A stretch of 64,000 bases of DNA from Burkholderia pyrrocinia (lineage in GTDB: Bacteria; Pseudomonadota; Gammaproteobacteria; Burkholderiales; Burkholderiaceae): contig NZ_CP070977.1 in the NCBI RefSeq assembly GCF_018417535.1, forward strand, positions 2,728,001-2,792,000, in the 5' to 3' direction. A model generated the notes under the pieces. It did not search any database. It was given only the letters and a program-made list of their open reading frames with translations, and was not told the DNA's origin. Below are positions 19,295 through 28,243 of this stretch, piece after piece. Numbering within the stretch: the stretch's first letter is position 1; each line of letters begins with the position of its first letter. A program made the position numbers and the translations under genes.

Positions 19295-20215
19295 TCAGTG
19301 CAGCCGGATGCTCGGGAAGCGGAACCCGCCCGGCGACGGCGGCGCCACCTGCATCGGCGGCACGCTCGTTTCGCTGGCCGGGTTCGGCGAAACGGCCGTG
19401 CCCGACGCCGGCGCGGCAACCGCCGCGCCCGATGCACCCGCCGTACCGGCTGCCGCCGGTGCCGCGCCGTCGTCCGGCAGGTCGTACTTCGGCAGCGCGT
19501 CGTTGCTCGCCGTCGAGCCGGCTTCGCCGCGCGCGTTGTCGATCAGCATCTGGCGGCGCTGCAGGTACGCGTTGCGCACGAACGAATACTTGTCGAGCGC
19601 CGCGGCATTCAGCACGTCGCCCGCGCCGAGCAGGTTCGCGCGCGTATTGACGAGGTTCACGCCGAACAGGCCATAGCCCACGCCGTCCGGCTTCACATAG
19701 GTCAGAGGATTGCCGACGTAGTCGACGCCGAGGCCGGCCGTGTCGCGCAGCGTGCTCGGGCCGAGCAGCGGCAGCACGAGATACGGGCCCGACGGCATGC
19801 CGTAGCGGCCCATCGTGATCCCGAAGTCGGCCGTGTGCTTCGGCAGCTTCGCGATCGTCGCGACGTCGAACAGGCCGCCGACGCCGAACACCGTGTTGAT
19901 CACGACGCGCATCAGGTCGCCGACGCCGTCCGCGATCCGCAACTGCACGATGTTGTTCGCCGCGATGTAGACGTCGCCGATGTTCGAGAAGAAGTTCGTC
20001 ACGCTGTCGCGCACCGGCTGCGGCACCACGTACTGGTAGCCCTGCGCGACCGGCTTCAGCGCGTACGTGTCGACGGTGTCGTTGAACTTGTACATCGTCC
20101 GGTTGAAGCCTTCGAGCGGATCGCCCTTGGTCGGCGTCTGCACGGTCGCGCAGCCGCTCAACGCGGCGACTGCCGCCACCGCGAGCGCGGCGTGCCTGAT
20201 GCGGATCGTCTGCAT
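19295..20215 (-). CDS. mlaA: Outer membrane lipoprotein MlaA (VacJ)
   Basis: A 306-residue lipoprotein that removes mislocalised phospholipids from the outer leaflet. A signal peptide ends in the lipobox LSGC, and the VacJ core follows: DPLEGFNRTMYKFNDTVD, then PYLVLPLLGPSTLRD and PLTYV. The last ~80 residues are rich in Ala, Gly and Pro and look disordered. The start at 20215 has AGAGGG eight bases upstream. In this lineage mlaA lies inside the operon between mlaD and mlaC, whereas E. coli has it elsewhere. Confidence 0.94.
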   Translation of the reverse strand: MQTIRIRHAALAVAAVAALSGCATVQTPTKGDPLEGFNRTMYKFNDTVDTYALKPVAQGYQYVVPQPVRDSVTNFFSNIGDVYIAANNIVQLRIADGVGDLMRVVINTVFGVGGLFDVATIAKLPKHTADFGITMGRYGMPSGPYLVLPLLGPSTLRDTAGLGVDYVGNPLTYVKPDGVGYGLFGVNLVNTRANLLGAGDVLNAAALDKYSFVRNAYLQRRQMLIDNARGEAGSTASNDALPKYDLPDDGAAPAAAGTAGASGAAVAAPASGTAVSPNPASETSVPPMQVAPPSPGGFRFPSIRLH

Positions 20216-20246
20216 GGTCATTACCCTCTTGTATGCTCTCGTGTGG

Positions 20247-20801
20247 TTATTGGGCTGCCGAACCGGACGCGGCGGCCACGGCGGACGCCGGCGCCGCCAC
20301 CGCTGCGGGCGCGGCCGACGCGCCGGATGCCGGCTTCGCGCCGCCCGCATCGGCGGCCTTGCTGTACAGGAACTGGCCGATCAGGTTCTCGAGCACGATC
20401 GCCGACTGCGTCATCGTGATCGTATCGCCCGCCTTCAGCATTTCCGTGTCGCCGCCCGGATCGAGACCGATATATTGCTCGCCCAGCAGGCCCGACGTCA
20501 GGATCTTCGCCGACGAATCCTTCGGGAACGGGTACTGGCCGTCGACATCGATCGTCACGAGCGCCTGGTAGGTGTTCGTATCGAAGCCGATCGACTTCAC
20601 GCGGCCGACCACGACGCCGGCACTCTTCACGGCCGCGCGCGGCTTCAACCCGCCGATATTGTCGAATTTCATCTTCACCGCATAGGTCGGCTGAAACGAC
20701 AGCGAGCTCATGTTGCCGACCTTCAGCGCCAGGAACAGCACCGCAAGGAAGCCCACCACCACGAACAGGCCGACCCAGAAGTCGAGAGCAGTCTTTTTCA
20801 T
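20247..20801 (-). CDS. mlaD: MCE-domain subunit MlaD
   Basis: A 184-residue inner-membrane anchored MCE protein forming the hexameric ring of the Mla importer. An N-terminal helix (DFWVGLFVVVGFLAVLFLALKV) is followed by the MCE domain with NIGGLKPRAAVKSAGVVVGRV, and a C-terminal Ala-rich tail of about 35 residues. The ATG at 20801 (MKKTALDF) is preferred; one at 20807 adds two residues. It lies between mlaE and mlaA. Confidence 0.93.
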   Translation of the reverse strand: MKKTALDFWVGLFVVVGFLAVLFLALKVGNMSSLSFQPTYAVKMKFDNIGGLKPRAAVKSAGVVVGRVKSIGFDTNTYQALVTIDVDGQYPFPKDSSAKILTSGLLGEQYIGLDPGGDTEMLKAGDTITMTQSAIVLENLIGQFLYSKAADAGGAKPASGASAAPAAVAAPASAVAAASGSAAQ

Positions 20802-20831
20802 CGTCATCCCAAAATATGGCTTGGCTGAGGC

Positions 20832-21599
20832 TTAGCTGAACATCAGCGCGGTCAGCAGGAAATCGAGGCCGAGTACGGCGAGCGACGCGAACACGACCGT
20901 CTTGGTGGTCGCGCGCGACACGCCTTCGGGCGTGGGCTTCGCTTCATACCCCTGAAACAGCGCAATGAAGGTCACGGCGAACCCGAACACGATGCTCTTC
21001 AGCACGCCGTTGCCGACGTCGGCCCAGACCTGGACCCCGCCCTGCATCTGCGACCAGAACGCGCCCGGATCGACGCCGATCAGCACGACGCCCACGATAT
21101 AGCCGCCGAGCACGCCGACCGCACTGAAAATCGCGGCCAGCAGCGGCATCGTGATGATCCCGGCCCACATGCGCGGCGCGATCACCGTCTTGATCGGGTC
21201 GACCGCCATCATCTCGAGCGCGGTGAGCTGCTCGCCGGCCTTCATCAGGCCGATCTCGGCCGTGAGCGACGTGCCCGCGCGCCCCGCGAACAGCAGCGCG
21301 GTGACGACGGGCCCAAGCTCGCGCACGAGCGACAGCGCGACCAGCAGGCCGAGCGCCTGCTCGGAACCGTAGCGGTTCAGCGTGTAATACCCCTGCAGGC
21401 CGAGCACGAAGCCGACGAACAGCCCCGACACGGCAATGATCACGAACGAATAGTTGCCGAGGAAGTGGATCTGCTTCGTGACAAGCCGCGGCCGGCGCAG
21501 CAGCGGGAAGAATTCCAGCACGAGGCGCACGAACAGGCGCGTGCCGTAGCCCGCGCGCACGAGGCCGCCGATGACGTAACGTCCGATCGCGCTGATCAT
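20832..21599 (-). CDS. mlaE: Permease subunit MlaE
   Basis: A 255-residue MlaE/PermE membrane protein. Characteristic stretches are [44 protein letters not shown] with the conserved glutamate region, and [19 protein letters not shown]. Five to six hydrophobic helices are evident. The ATG overlaps the mlaF stop by four bases. Confidence 0.95.
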   Translation of the reverse strand: MISAIGRYVIGGLVRAGYGTRLFVRLVLEFFPLLRRPRLVTKQIHFLGNYSFVIIAVSGLFVGFVLGLQGYYTLNRYGSEQALGLLVALSLVRELGPVVTALLFAGRAGTSLTAEIGLMKAGEQLTALEMMAVDPIKTVIAPRMWAGIITMPLLAAIFSAVGVLGGYIVGVVLIGVDPGAFWSQMQGGVQVWADVGNGVLKSIVFGFAVTFIALFQGYEAKPTPEGVSRATTKTVVFASLAVLGLDFLLTALMFS

Positions 21600-22417
21600 G
21601 CGCGCCCTCCGCCGAGCCCGAAATCCGCTGCGAGCGGCGGGCTCGTGTAATGAAATTTGAACGGGCCGTCCGGCGCGCCGTCGATGAACTGCCGCACGCT
21701 CGGGTCGGTCGACGCGCGCAGCTCGTCGGGCGTGCCCTGCGCGAGCACGCCGCCATTGGCCAGAAAATACACGTAGTCGGCGATCGCGAACGATTCCGGC
21801 ACGTCGTGCGTGACGAGGATCGACGTCGCGCCGAGCGCCTGGTTCAGCGTGCGGATCAGGTTCGCGGTGATGCCGAGCGAGATCGGATCGAGGCCCGCGA
21901 ACGGCTCGTCGTACATGATGAGCTGCGGATCGAGCGCGATCGCGCGCGCCAGCGCGATGCGGCGCGCCATCCCGCCCGACACCTCGGACGGCATCAGGTC
22001 GCGCGCGCCGCGCAGGCCGACCGCGTTGAGCTTCATCAGCACGAGGTCGCGGATCAGGTCTTCGGGCAGGTCGGTGTGCTCGCGCAGCGCGAACGCGACG
22101 TTCTCGAACACCGACATGTCGGTGAACAACGCGCCGAACTGGAACAGCATGCCCATCTTGCGGCGCAGCGCATACAGGCCGTCACGCGTTTGCGCGCCGA
22201 CATCGGCGCCGTCGAACAGCACCTGGCCGCGGCGCGCACGCACGAGGCCGCCGATCAGGCGCAGCACGGTCGTCTTGCCGCAACCCGACCCGCCCATGAC
22301 CGCGACGACCTGCCCGCGCCCGAAGCGCAGGTTCAGGTTGGACAGGACGAGGCGGTCGCCGTAGCCAAAGTCGACGTCGCGAAGTTCCAGCAGGGTCTCG
22401 GTAGGAGTGGGGCTCAC
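21596..22417 (-). CDS. mlaF: ATP-binding subunit MlaF
   Basis: A 273-residue ABC ATPase, first gene of the mlaFEDACB cluster. It has Walker [10 protein letters not shown], the signature [16 protein letters not shown], Walker [16 protein letters not shown] and the switch histidine in [10 protein letters not shown]. It powers phospholipid transport with MlaE, MlaD and MlaB. The 84-base gap to the preceding thiE gene contains a plausible promoter region but no motif I would assert. Confidence 0.95.
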   Translation of the reverse strand: MSPTPTETLLELRDVDFGYGDRLVLSNLNLRFGRGQVVAVMGGSGCGKTTVLRLIGGLVRARRGQVLFDGADVGAQTRDGLYALRRKMGMLFQFGALFTDMSVFENVAFALREHTDLPEDLIRDLVLMKLNAVGLRGARDLMPSEVSGGMARRIALARAIALDPQLIMYDEPFAGLDPISLGITANLIRTLNQALGATSILVTHDVPESFAIADYVYFLANGGVLAQGTPDELRASTDPSVRQFIDGAPDGPFKFHYTSPPLAADFGLGGGRA

Positions 22418-22501
22418 GGAGCTGGCAGTCCTTATACGCAGAACGCCGAATTATAGGGCCTGCATTGGAATGATGTCGTGACGCCTTTCCGGGCCTTGCG
22501 G

Positions 22502-23626
22502 TCAATGATTGTCAAATTGCCCGGGAAAACATTGCTGCAGCGCAATAAGCGCAGCCCGATAGTCGGCCGCGGCCGTGACCGCACTGACCACCGCGACGCT
22601 GCCAACCCCCGTCGCCAGTACGTCCGGCAGCGCGTCGAGCCCGACCCCGCCGATCGCGACGAGCGGCGCCCGCGCGCCCGCGAAGCGCGCGTAGCGGGCG
22701 ATCCGTGCGAGGCCCTGCGGCGGCGCAGCGACGGCCTTGGTCGCGGTCGCGTACACGGGGCCGAGCGCGAGATAGCTCGGGCGCTCGTGCAGCGCCCGCA
22801 ACATTTCGTAATACCCATGGCTCGACAGCCCGAGCCGCAGGCCCGCGCGCGCGATCGCGGCCAGATCGGCCGTTTCGAGATCCTCCTGGCCCAGATGAAC
22901 GCCGTACGCGCCTTCATCTGCAGCGATTTGCCAGTGATCGTTGATGAACACGCGCGCATCGGGATAGCGGCGCCCGGCCGCGACCGCACGCGCGATTTCC
23001 CGGCGCAACGCGTCCGGCGTCGCGCCTTTCACGCGCAGTTGTACGGTCCGCACGCCGCAATCGAGCACGCGCTCGACCCATTCGGCATCCGGCACGACCG
23101 GGTAGAGGCCGAGCTGCGCGGGGCATGGCGCGAACGCGGGCTCGGGCGCGGCCGGCAGCCCGGCGACGCGCGGAAACCGCGTGGCATCGACCGGCCATGC
23201 GTCGTCCGCGCGCGTCTCGTCGCCGTCGCACCATGCCAGCGCGAGCACCAGCGCGTCGACCGGCGCGAAACCGCAATCGAGGAAGGCGGCGAGCGCCGCG
23301 ATCCAGTCGTCCGCGAGCGGATGCGCGGCTTCGAGCGCGTAGCGCGCGCCCGCCGCATGCAGCACCGCGCCCTGCTCGTCGAATTCGATCGCGACCGCGT
23401 CCGGCGAAGCCGGCCGCGACGCGGCCGACGCGCGCGCCAGCGCGGTACGGTCGCCGGCCGAGACGATCAGCACGTCGCCGTCGGCCGGCGCGTCGGGCGC
23501 CGCCACGCAGAGCCGCCACGGCGCCGCGCCGCCCGGCCAGTCGCCGAGCCGTGCGCGAATCCGCTCGGCCGCTTCGGCCAGTTCGTCGGCCGGCGGCCAG
23601 AACGTATCGGCGAAGCGCGCGCTCAT
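22502..23626 (-). CDS. thiE: Thiamine-phosphate synthase with an extra N-terminal domain
   Basis: A 374-residue protein. Residues ~172-374 are a complete ThiE that joins HMP-PP and THZ-P: LGLYPVVPDAEWVERVL, the phosphate-binding INDHWQIA, GVHLGQEDLE, GLSSHGYYEML, GPVYATATK and IGGVGLDALP. ThiE alone is about 200 residues. The first ~165 residues are unusual and include DWIAALAAFLDCGFAPVDALV; this resembles the end of an HMP kinase (ThiD) fold, but no kinase active site is seen, so it may be a ThiD remnant. The ATG overlaps the thiG stop by four bases. Confidence 0.92.
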   Translation of the reverse strand: MSARFADTFWPPADELAEAAERIRARLGDWPGGAAPWRLCVAAPDAPADGDVLIVSAGDRTALARASAASRPASPDAVAIEFDEQGAVLHAAGARYALEAAHPLADDWIAALAAFLDCGFAPVDALVLALAWCDGDETRADDAWPVDATRFPRVAGLPAAPEPAFAPCPAQLGLYPVVPDAEWVERVLDCGVRTVQLRVKGATPDALRREIARAVAAGRRYPDARVFINDHWQIAADEGAYGVHLGQEDLETADLAAIARAGLRLGLSSHGYYEMLRALHERPSYLALGPVYATATKAVAAPPQGLARIARYARFAGARAPLVAIGGVGLDALPDVLATGVGSVAVVSAVTAAADYRAALIALQQCFPGQFDNH

Positions 23627-24438
23627 GCGCCGCCCCCGTCCTGGTGCCAGAACGGCATCCCGACGACCGGCGTGCTCGCGTGCGCGGTCTCGCGCGCGTC
23701 CATCGGCCCGGCGAGATACGCGGCGCGGCCGGCCTCGACGCCCTGCGCAAAGGCGCGCGCCATGATCTCCGGATGCGTGGCCTGCGATACGGCCGTGTTC
23801 AGCAGCACGCCGTCGAAGCCCCATTCCATCACCTGGCACGCGTGCGACGGCACGCCGAGCCCCGCATCGACGATCAGCGGCACATCGGGCAACCGTTCGC
23901 GCAGCACGCGCAAGCCGTACGGGTTCACGACGCCCTTGCCCGTGCCGATCGGCGCGCCCCACGGCATCAGCGCCTCGCAGCCGACATCGAGCAGGCGCCG
24001 GCCGATCACGAGATCCTCGGTGCAGTACGGCAGCACCTTGAAACCGTCCTTCACCAGTTGCGCGGCGGCCTCGATCAGCCCGACCGGGTCGGGCTGCAGC
24101 GTGTAGTCGTCGCCGATCAGCTCGAGCTTGATCCAGTCGGTGCCGAATACCTCGCGCGCCATGTGCGCGGTCGTCACGGCCTCCGCGACGGTCTGGCAGC
24201 CGGCCGTGTTCGGCAGCAGCGGCACCGCGTGGCGCTTGAGCAGGTCGAAGAAGCCGGCTTCGGCCGTGCCGCCCGTCATCTGGCGGCGCAGGGCGACCGT
24301 CACCATCCCGGGGCGCGACGCGGCGATCGAATCGGACAGCGACTGCAGCGACGGATAGCGCGACGTGCCGAGCAGCACGCGGCTTGCGAAGGTTTCGCCG
24401 TACAGCGTCAGCGCGTCGGCGGATGTGAGGGACGTCAT
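23623..24438 (-). CDS. thiG: Thiazole synthase
   Basis: A 271-residue (beta-alpha)8 barrel that builds the thiazole phosphate of thiamine from DXP, ThiS-thiocarboxylate and an imine from ThiO. The substrate lysine is Lys104 in DWIKLELIGDD, and GMVTVALRR, LPNTAGC and VDAGLGVPSHA are family motifs. It starts at 24438, 38 bases after thiS, and overlaps thiE by four bases. Confidence 0.96.
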   Translation of the reverse strand: MTSLTSADALTLYGETFASRVLLGTSRYPSLQSLSDSIAASRPGMVTVALRRQMTGGTAEAGFFDLLKRHAVPLLPNTAGCQTVAEAVTTAHMAREVFGTDWIKLELIGDDYTLQPDPVGLIEAAAQLVKDGFKVLPYCTEDLVIGRRLLDVGCEALMPWGAPIGTGKGVVNPYGLRVLRERLPDVPLIVDAGLGVPSHACQVMEWGFDGVLLNTAVSQATHPEIMARAFAQGVEAGRAAYLAGPMDARETAHASTPVVGMPFWHQDGGGA

Positions 24439-24476
24439 GTCGTTTTCCTGGAAGAGCGGGGACGAACCGGCGGCGC

Positions 24477-24674
24477 TCAGCCGCCCGCGACGGGGTGCAC
24501 GACGTCGAGCTTGTCGCCCGCCGCGAGCGCGCGCGCCGCATGCTGCGTGCGCGCGACGAAGTTGCCGTTCAGCGCGACCGCGTACGGCGGACGCGCGCCG
24601 TACGCGGCGAGCGCGTCGGCCACCGTCGCGCCGTCGGGCAGCGTCAGGGTCTGTTGGTTGATCTGGATATCCAT
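24477..24674 (-). CDS. thiS: Sulfur carrier protein ThiS
   Basis: A 65-residue ubiquitin-like protein ending in the diagnostic Gly-Gly (HPVAGG), whose C-terminus is thiocarboxylated to donate sulfur to the thiazole ring. LPDGATVADALAAY and PYAVALNGNFVAR are typical. It lies 32 bases after thiO. No thiF gene is seen nearby, so activation must come from elsewhere. Confidence 0.94.
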   Translation of the reverse strand: MDIQINQQTLTLPDGATVADALAAYGARPPYAVALNGNFVARTQHAARALAAGDKLDVVHPVAGG

Positions 24675-24706
24675 GAGGCTTCGTCGGATTCGGTCGGCGG
24701 CACGCG

Positions 24707-25843
24707 TCAGGCCGGCTGGCGCGCGTCGTTGCGGTGATGAAGGAGCGTCGGCCAGCGCGCGGTGTCACGCCACGCGGCGAACGCGTCGGCATCGCCGAAC
24801 GCGCCGCCGAGCGCGGCTTCTGCGAACGCGACCGCTGCGTGCGCGACTTCCGGCGCGATCATGAAGCCGTGCCGGTACAGGCCGTTGACGGCGAGCGTCG
24901 ACGCGCCGTCCCAGATCACCGCCGGGCGATGATCGGGCAGCGTCGGCCGGCACTGCGCATTGAGTTCGAGGATGCGCGCCTCGCCGAACGCCGGATGCAC
25001 GGAGAACGCCGCGCTCAGCAGTTCGAGCGCCGAGCGCACGCTGACGGGCGACATGTCCTCGCCCTCCACCTCGGTCGCGCCGATCACATAAAGATCGTCC
25101 TGCTTCGGCGCGATGTACAGCGGATAGCGCGGATGCAGCAGCCGCACGGGCCGTGTGAGCCCGATGCCGGGCGCATGCACGCGTGCGACTTCGCCGCGGA
25201 TGCCGCGCAGCGCGGGCAGCACAGGTTTCGCGCCGAGCCCGCGGCAGTCGATCGTGAAATGCGCGTCGGGCAGGTTCGCATCGTCGATCGCGACGTGCCA
25301 GTGCGCGTCGACGCCGCGTTCGGCGAGGCCCGTCGCGAGCGCGCGCAGTGCCTGGCGGTTGTCGAGCTGGCCTTCGCGCGGCAGCAGCAGCCCGCGCGCA
25401 AAGCGGCCCGCGAGCGCAGGCTCGGCCGCGTCGACCTGCGCGCCGGCGAGCGTGACGAAGCCGCCGTCGAACAGTTCGGCCGGCGCGTTCGCGCGCACGC
25501 GCCGCTCGAACAGCGGCGCCTCCGCGCGGTCCGCGTGATGCCAGACGACGAGCGTGCCGTGATGCTGGAAGAACACGGGTTCGGGCAGCTCGGCGAGCCA
25601 TTGCGGCCAGCGCGCGAGCGACGCGGCGCCGAGCTCGGTGATCAGCAGCTCCGCGCTCGCCGCTTCCGCGAGCGGCGCGAGCATCGCGGCCGCGATCCAC
25701 GCGGCCGACTGCTCGCCGTCCGGGCCGCCGCGCTCGTAGAGCGCGACCCGATGCCCGTCGCCCGCGAGCCGCCATGCGATCAGTCGGCCGACGAGGCCGC
25801 CGCCGAGCACCGCGAAATCGGGCCGTGAATCCTGGACGTTCAT
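24707..25843 (-). CDS. thiO: Glycine oxidase / FAD-dependent oxidase for thiazole synthesis
   Basis: A 378-residue FAD enzyme of the DAO family that oxidises glycine to the imine used by ThiG. The dinucleotide-binding motif is VLGGGLVGRLIAWRLAGDGH, and the C-terminal YRHGFMIAPEVAHA is typical of ThiO. The start at 25843 has GGAGGG about eight bases upstream. It is first of thiOSGE, with a ~246-base leader downstream of the TPP riboswitch. Confidence 0.93.
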   Translation of the reverse strand: MNVQDSRPDFAVLGGGLVGRLIAWRLAGDGHRVALYERGGPDGEQSAAWIAAAMLAPLAEAASAELLITELGAASLARWPQWLAELPEPVFFQHHGTLVVWHHADRAEAPLFERRVRANAPAELFDGGFVTLAGAQVDAAEPALAGRFARGLLLPREGQLDNRQALRALATGLAERGVDAHWHVAIDDANLPDAHFTIDCRGLGAKPVLPALRGIRGEVARVHAPGIGLTRPVRLLHPRYPLYIAPKQDDLYVIGATEVEGEDMSPVSVRSALELLSAAFSVHPAFGEARILELNAQCRPTLPDHRPAVIWDGASTLAVNGLYRHGFMIAPEVAHAAVAFAEAALGGAFGDADAFAAWRDTARWPTLLHHRNDARQPA

Positions 25844-26089
25844 CGCGCACCCTCCTCGCGAGCCGCGCGAGCGCACGCGACTAACGTCGACGCGCACGCG
25901 CCGTCCCGTGCGAACGCACGCGACATCGGGCCGGGAGCCATGCAAAAGACTGAAGATTGTGCGGTCATCATTCCTTCCGTAACGCGCAATGCGCGTACCC
26001 AAAAGGACGAAACCGGCAGCAAAGGCCGGCCGGGCGGGACTCGGGCGCTGACCATGTGGGATGGCAGCCAGCGCGGCCCGGCGGGATCA

Positions 26090-26195
26090 GAAACTTCCCT
26101 CGCCGGTATTACCCGGATCGGGTGCGAAGGGTCTTTCTCAGCCTCGCCGCGCCGCCTGGAACATCTGCCGGCCGCGCACGAAGCACCCCTGTTTC
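26090..26195 (-). ncRNA. TPP riboswitch (THI element) controlling thiOSGE
   Basis: Read on the minus strand, P1 is GAAAC (26195-26191) paired with GTTTC (26094-26090). The hallmarks follow in order: AGGGGTGC, the THI-box core CTGAGA (26141-26136), ACCCTTCGCACC, and then CCGGGTAATACCGGCGAGGG. A P3 extension (26178-26150) is G+C-rich. Its position and strand fit control of thiO. It should turn the operon down when thiamine pyrophosphate is plentiful. I could not settle whether the expression platform acts on transcription or translation. Confidence 0.95.
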
Positions 26196-26296
26196 GTCGT
26201 CGGCCATTAGACCATAAAAGCGGAAAGCGCCGCAAACTGTCCCCCTTGCGGCAAATTCGCCGTCGCGCTTCGCCGCTCTGGCACAATGCCCGCAGG

Positions 26297-26316
26297 CCGG
26301 CCGCACGAGCGGCCGG
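26297..26316. other. 8-bp hairpin between the thi riboswitch and the ABC transporter gene
   Basis: CCGGCCGC (26297-26304) pairs with GCGGCCGG (26309-26316) around ACGA. It lies in the 275-base divergent gap, upstream of the ABC transporter gene, and has no T-tract. The rest of the gap shows no gene. Confidence 0.4.
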
Positions 26317-26470
26317 TTGCCGCGTCACCGCCGGCCCTTAAGTGCCGTTTAAGATGCGCGGGCGACCATCCGGACGCCCGCCGTCAGTCGGCGCCGCGCC
26401 CCGGCATGCCGTATCGCGGCGCGCGCCCGGCTTCGCCCGGCCCGCGCGCCGGCTACTCATCAGGAAGCAC

Positions 26471-28243
26471 ATGACCCAATCGATCGATCCCGTCCGCTCC
26501 GCCGCCTCCGACGCGCCGCAGGACGAGCGCCCGGTATCCGCATGGAGCCTCATCAAGCCCTACTGGGTATCGTCCGAATGGAAATTCGCGTGGGGCCTGC
26601 TGGTCACGATCATCGCGATCAACCTCTGCGTGGTCTGGATCAACGTCCGGCTGAACAAGTGGAACGCCGAGTTCTACAACGCGCTGCAGTCGAAGGACGT
26701 CCACGACTTCCCGGGCCTGATTATGCAGTTTTCGGCGCTCGCCTTCGCGTTCATCATCCTCGGAGTGTATGGGCTCTATTTGCGCCAGATGCTCGGATTT
26801 CGCTGGCGACAATGGATTACCGAACGATTCCTTACAGAATGGCTAAGCGATCGTGCGTTCTACCGGATCGAGCGTGACCGCCTTGCCGATAACCCGGACC
26901 AGCGAATTGCCGACGACCTTGCGTCGCTCACGACAACGACGCTGGCATTGTCACTCGACCTGTTGTCAACGGTCGTCACGCTTGTGTCGTTTATCACGAT
27001 CCTATGGTCACTCGGTGGCGCACTCACGTTCGCGCTCGGCGGGTCGCCCATCACAATTCCTGGCTACATGGTCTGGGCCGCGGCGCTTTATGCTGTCGCG
27101 GGCTCGCTTCTGGCGCAAAAGTTCGGCCACCCCCTCGTGTCGATCAATTACCAACAACAGCGTGTGGAAGCAGATCTCCGTTTCGGTTTGATTCGCGTAC
27201 GCGAAAACGCCGAGCAGATCGCCTTTTACGACGGTGAAGCGACTGAGAACGAAAACGCGAAAAATCTCTTCAAGCGTGTCCGCGACAACTGGTGGCGAGT
27301 GATGAAGTACACGAAGCGCCTATCGTTCGTCACGTATTTCTATGGACAGATCGCGATCATTTTCCCGCTCATTGTTGCTGCGCCCCGCTACTTTTCGGGT
27401 GCGCTAACGCTCGGCGTACTGATGCAGGTTTCATCCGCATTCAACACGGTCAGTGACTCGTTCTCGTGGTTCATCAACAGCTATCGATCGCTCGTCGAAT
27501 GGCGCGCCACCGTCAACCGTCTGCGCGAATTCAAGCGCGTGATGGGCACGTCGCACCTGAAGGAAAGCATGTCGCCCGCGACCGAGCACGGCGGCATCAA
27601 CCTGCACTACGTCGATGCGGCGAAGCTGTCGACGTCGTCGCTCAAGCTCGCGCTGCCGAACGGCAATGCGCTCGCGAACATCGGCAACGTCACGATCGAG
27701 CCGGGTTCGCGCTGGCTCGTGATCGGCAAGTCGGGTTCCGGCAAGAGCACGTTCATGCGCGCGCTCGCGGGGTTGTGGCCGTTCGGCGACGGCGCGATCG
27801 ACGCGCCGGTCGGCGCGCGGATGATGTTCGTGCCGCAGACGAGCTATTTGCCGATCGGCACGCTGAAGGCCGCGCTCACCTATCCGGCGACACCCGATAC
27901 ATTCAGCGACGACGCGTGCCGCGACGCGCTGCGCGCATGCCGCCTCGAGGATTACGTCGAGCGCCTCGACGAAACCGCGCACTGGACGCGCGTGCTGTCG
28001 CCGGGCGAGCAGCAGCGTCTTGCCGGCGCACGCGTGCTGCTGCACAAGCCCGACTTCCTGTTCCTCGACGAAGCCACCAGCGCGCTCGACACCGACAACG
28101 AGGCACGCCTCTACCACCTGTTCGCCGAACGACTGCCGAAGGCCGCGATCGTCAGCATCGCGCACCGCGAGTCGCTGGCCGCGTTCCACGTCGGCACGAT
28201 CAACATCGAGCGCGTGAACGTCAGCGACAAGGTCGCGGCGTGA
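26471..28243 (+). CDS. ABC transporter, fused permease and ATPase, SbmA/BacA-YddA type
   Basis: A 590-residue half-transporter with about six N-terminal membrane helices (residues 35-330) and a C-terminal ATPase. The membrane part contains WRQWITERFLTEWLSDRAFYR and SWFINSYRSLVEWRATVNRL, typical of the ABC_membrane_2 family that includes YddA and mycobacterial Rv1819c. Walker A is GKSGSGKST, the signature is LSPGEQQRLAGARVLL, and Walker B is PDFLFLDEATSALD. The start at 26471 has AGGAAG upstream. Likely cargoes by family are cobalamin or peptides. Codon use in the membrane half (about 26750-27470) differs from both flanks. Confidence 0.9.
   Translation: MTQSIDPVRSAASDAPQDERPVSAWSLIKPYWVSSEWKFAWGLLVTIIAINLCVVWINVRLNKWNAEFYNALQSKDVHDFPGLIMQFSALAFAFIILGVYGLYLRQMLGFRWRQWITERFLTEWLSDRAFYRIERDRLADNPDQRIADDLASLTTTTLALSLDLLSTVVTLVSFITILWSLGGALTFALGGSPITIPGYMVWAAALYAVAGSLLAQKFGHPLVSINYQQQRVEADLRFGLIRVRENAEQIAFYDGEATENENAKNLFKRVRDNWWRVMKYTKRLSFVTYFYGQIAIIFPLIVAAPRYFSGALTLGVLMQVSSAFNTVSDSFSWFINSYRSLVEWRATVNRLREFKRVMGTSHLKESMSPATEHGGINLHYVDAAKLSTSSLKLALPNGNALANIGNVTIEPGSRWLVIGKSGSGKSTFMRALAGLWPFGDGAIDAPVGARMMFVPQTSYLPIGTLKAALTYPATPDTFSDDACRDALRACRLEDYVERLDETAHWTRVLSPGEQQRLAGARVLLHKPDFLFLDEATSALDTDNEARLYHLFAERLPKAAIVSIAHRESLAAFHVGTINIERVNVSDKVAA

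Noticed and set aside
22502..24541. Reading thiE as a 679-residue protein continuous with sequence over thiG
   Set aside because: The upstream part is out of frame with thiG and arginine-rich; the ATG at 23626 overlapping the thiG stop is a far better start.
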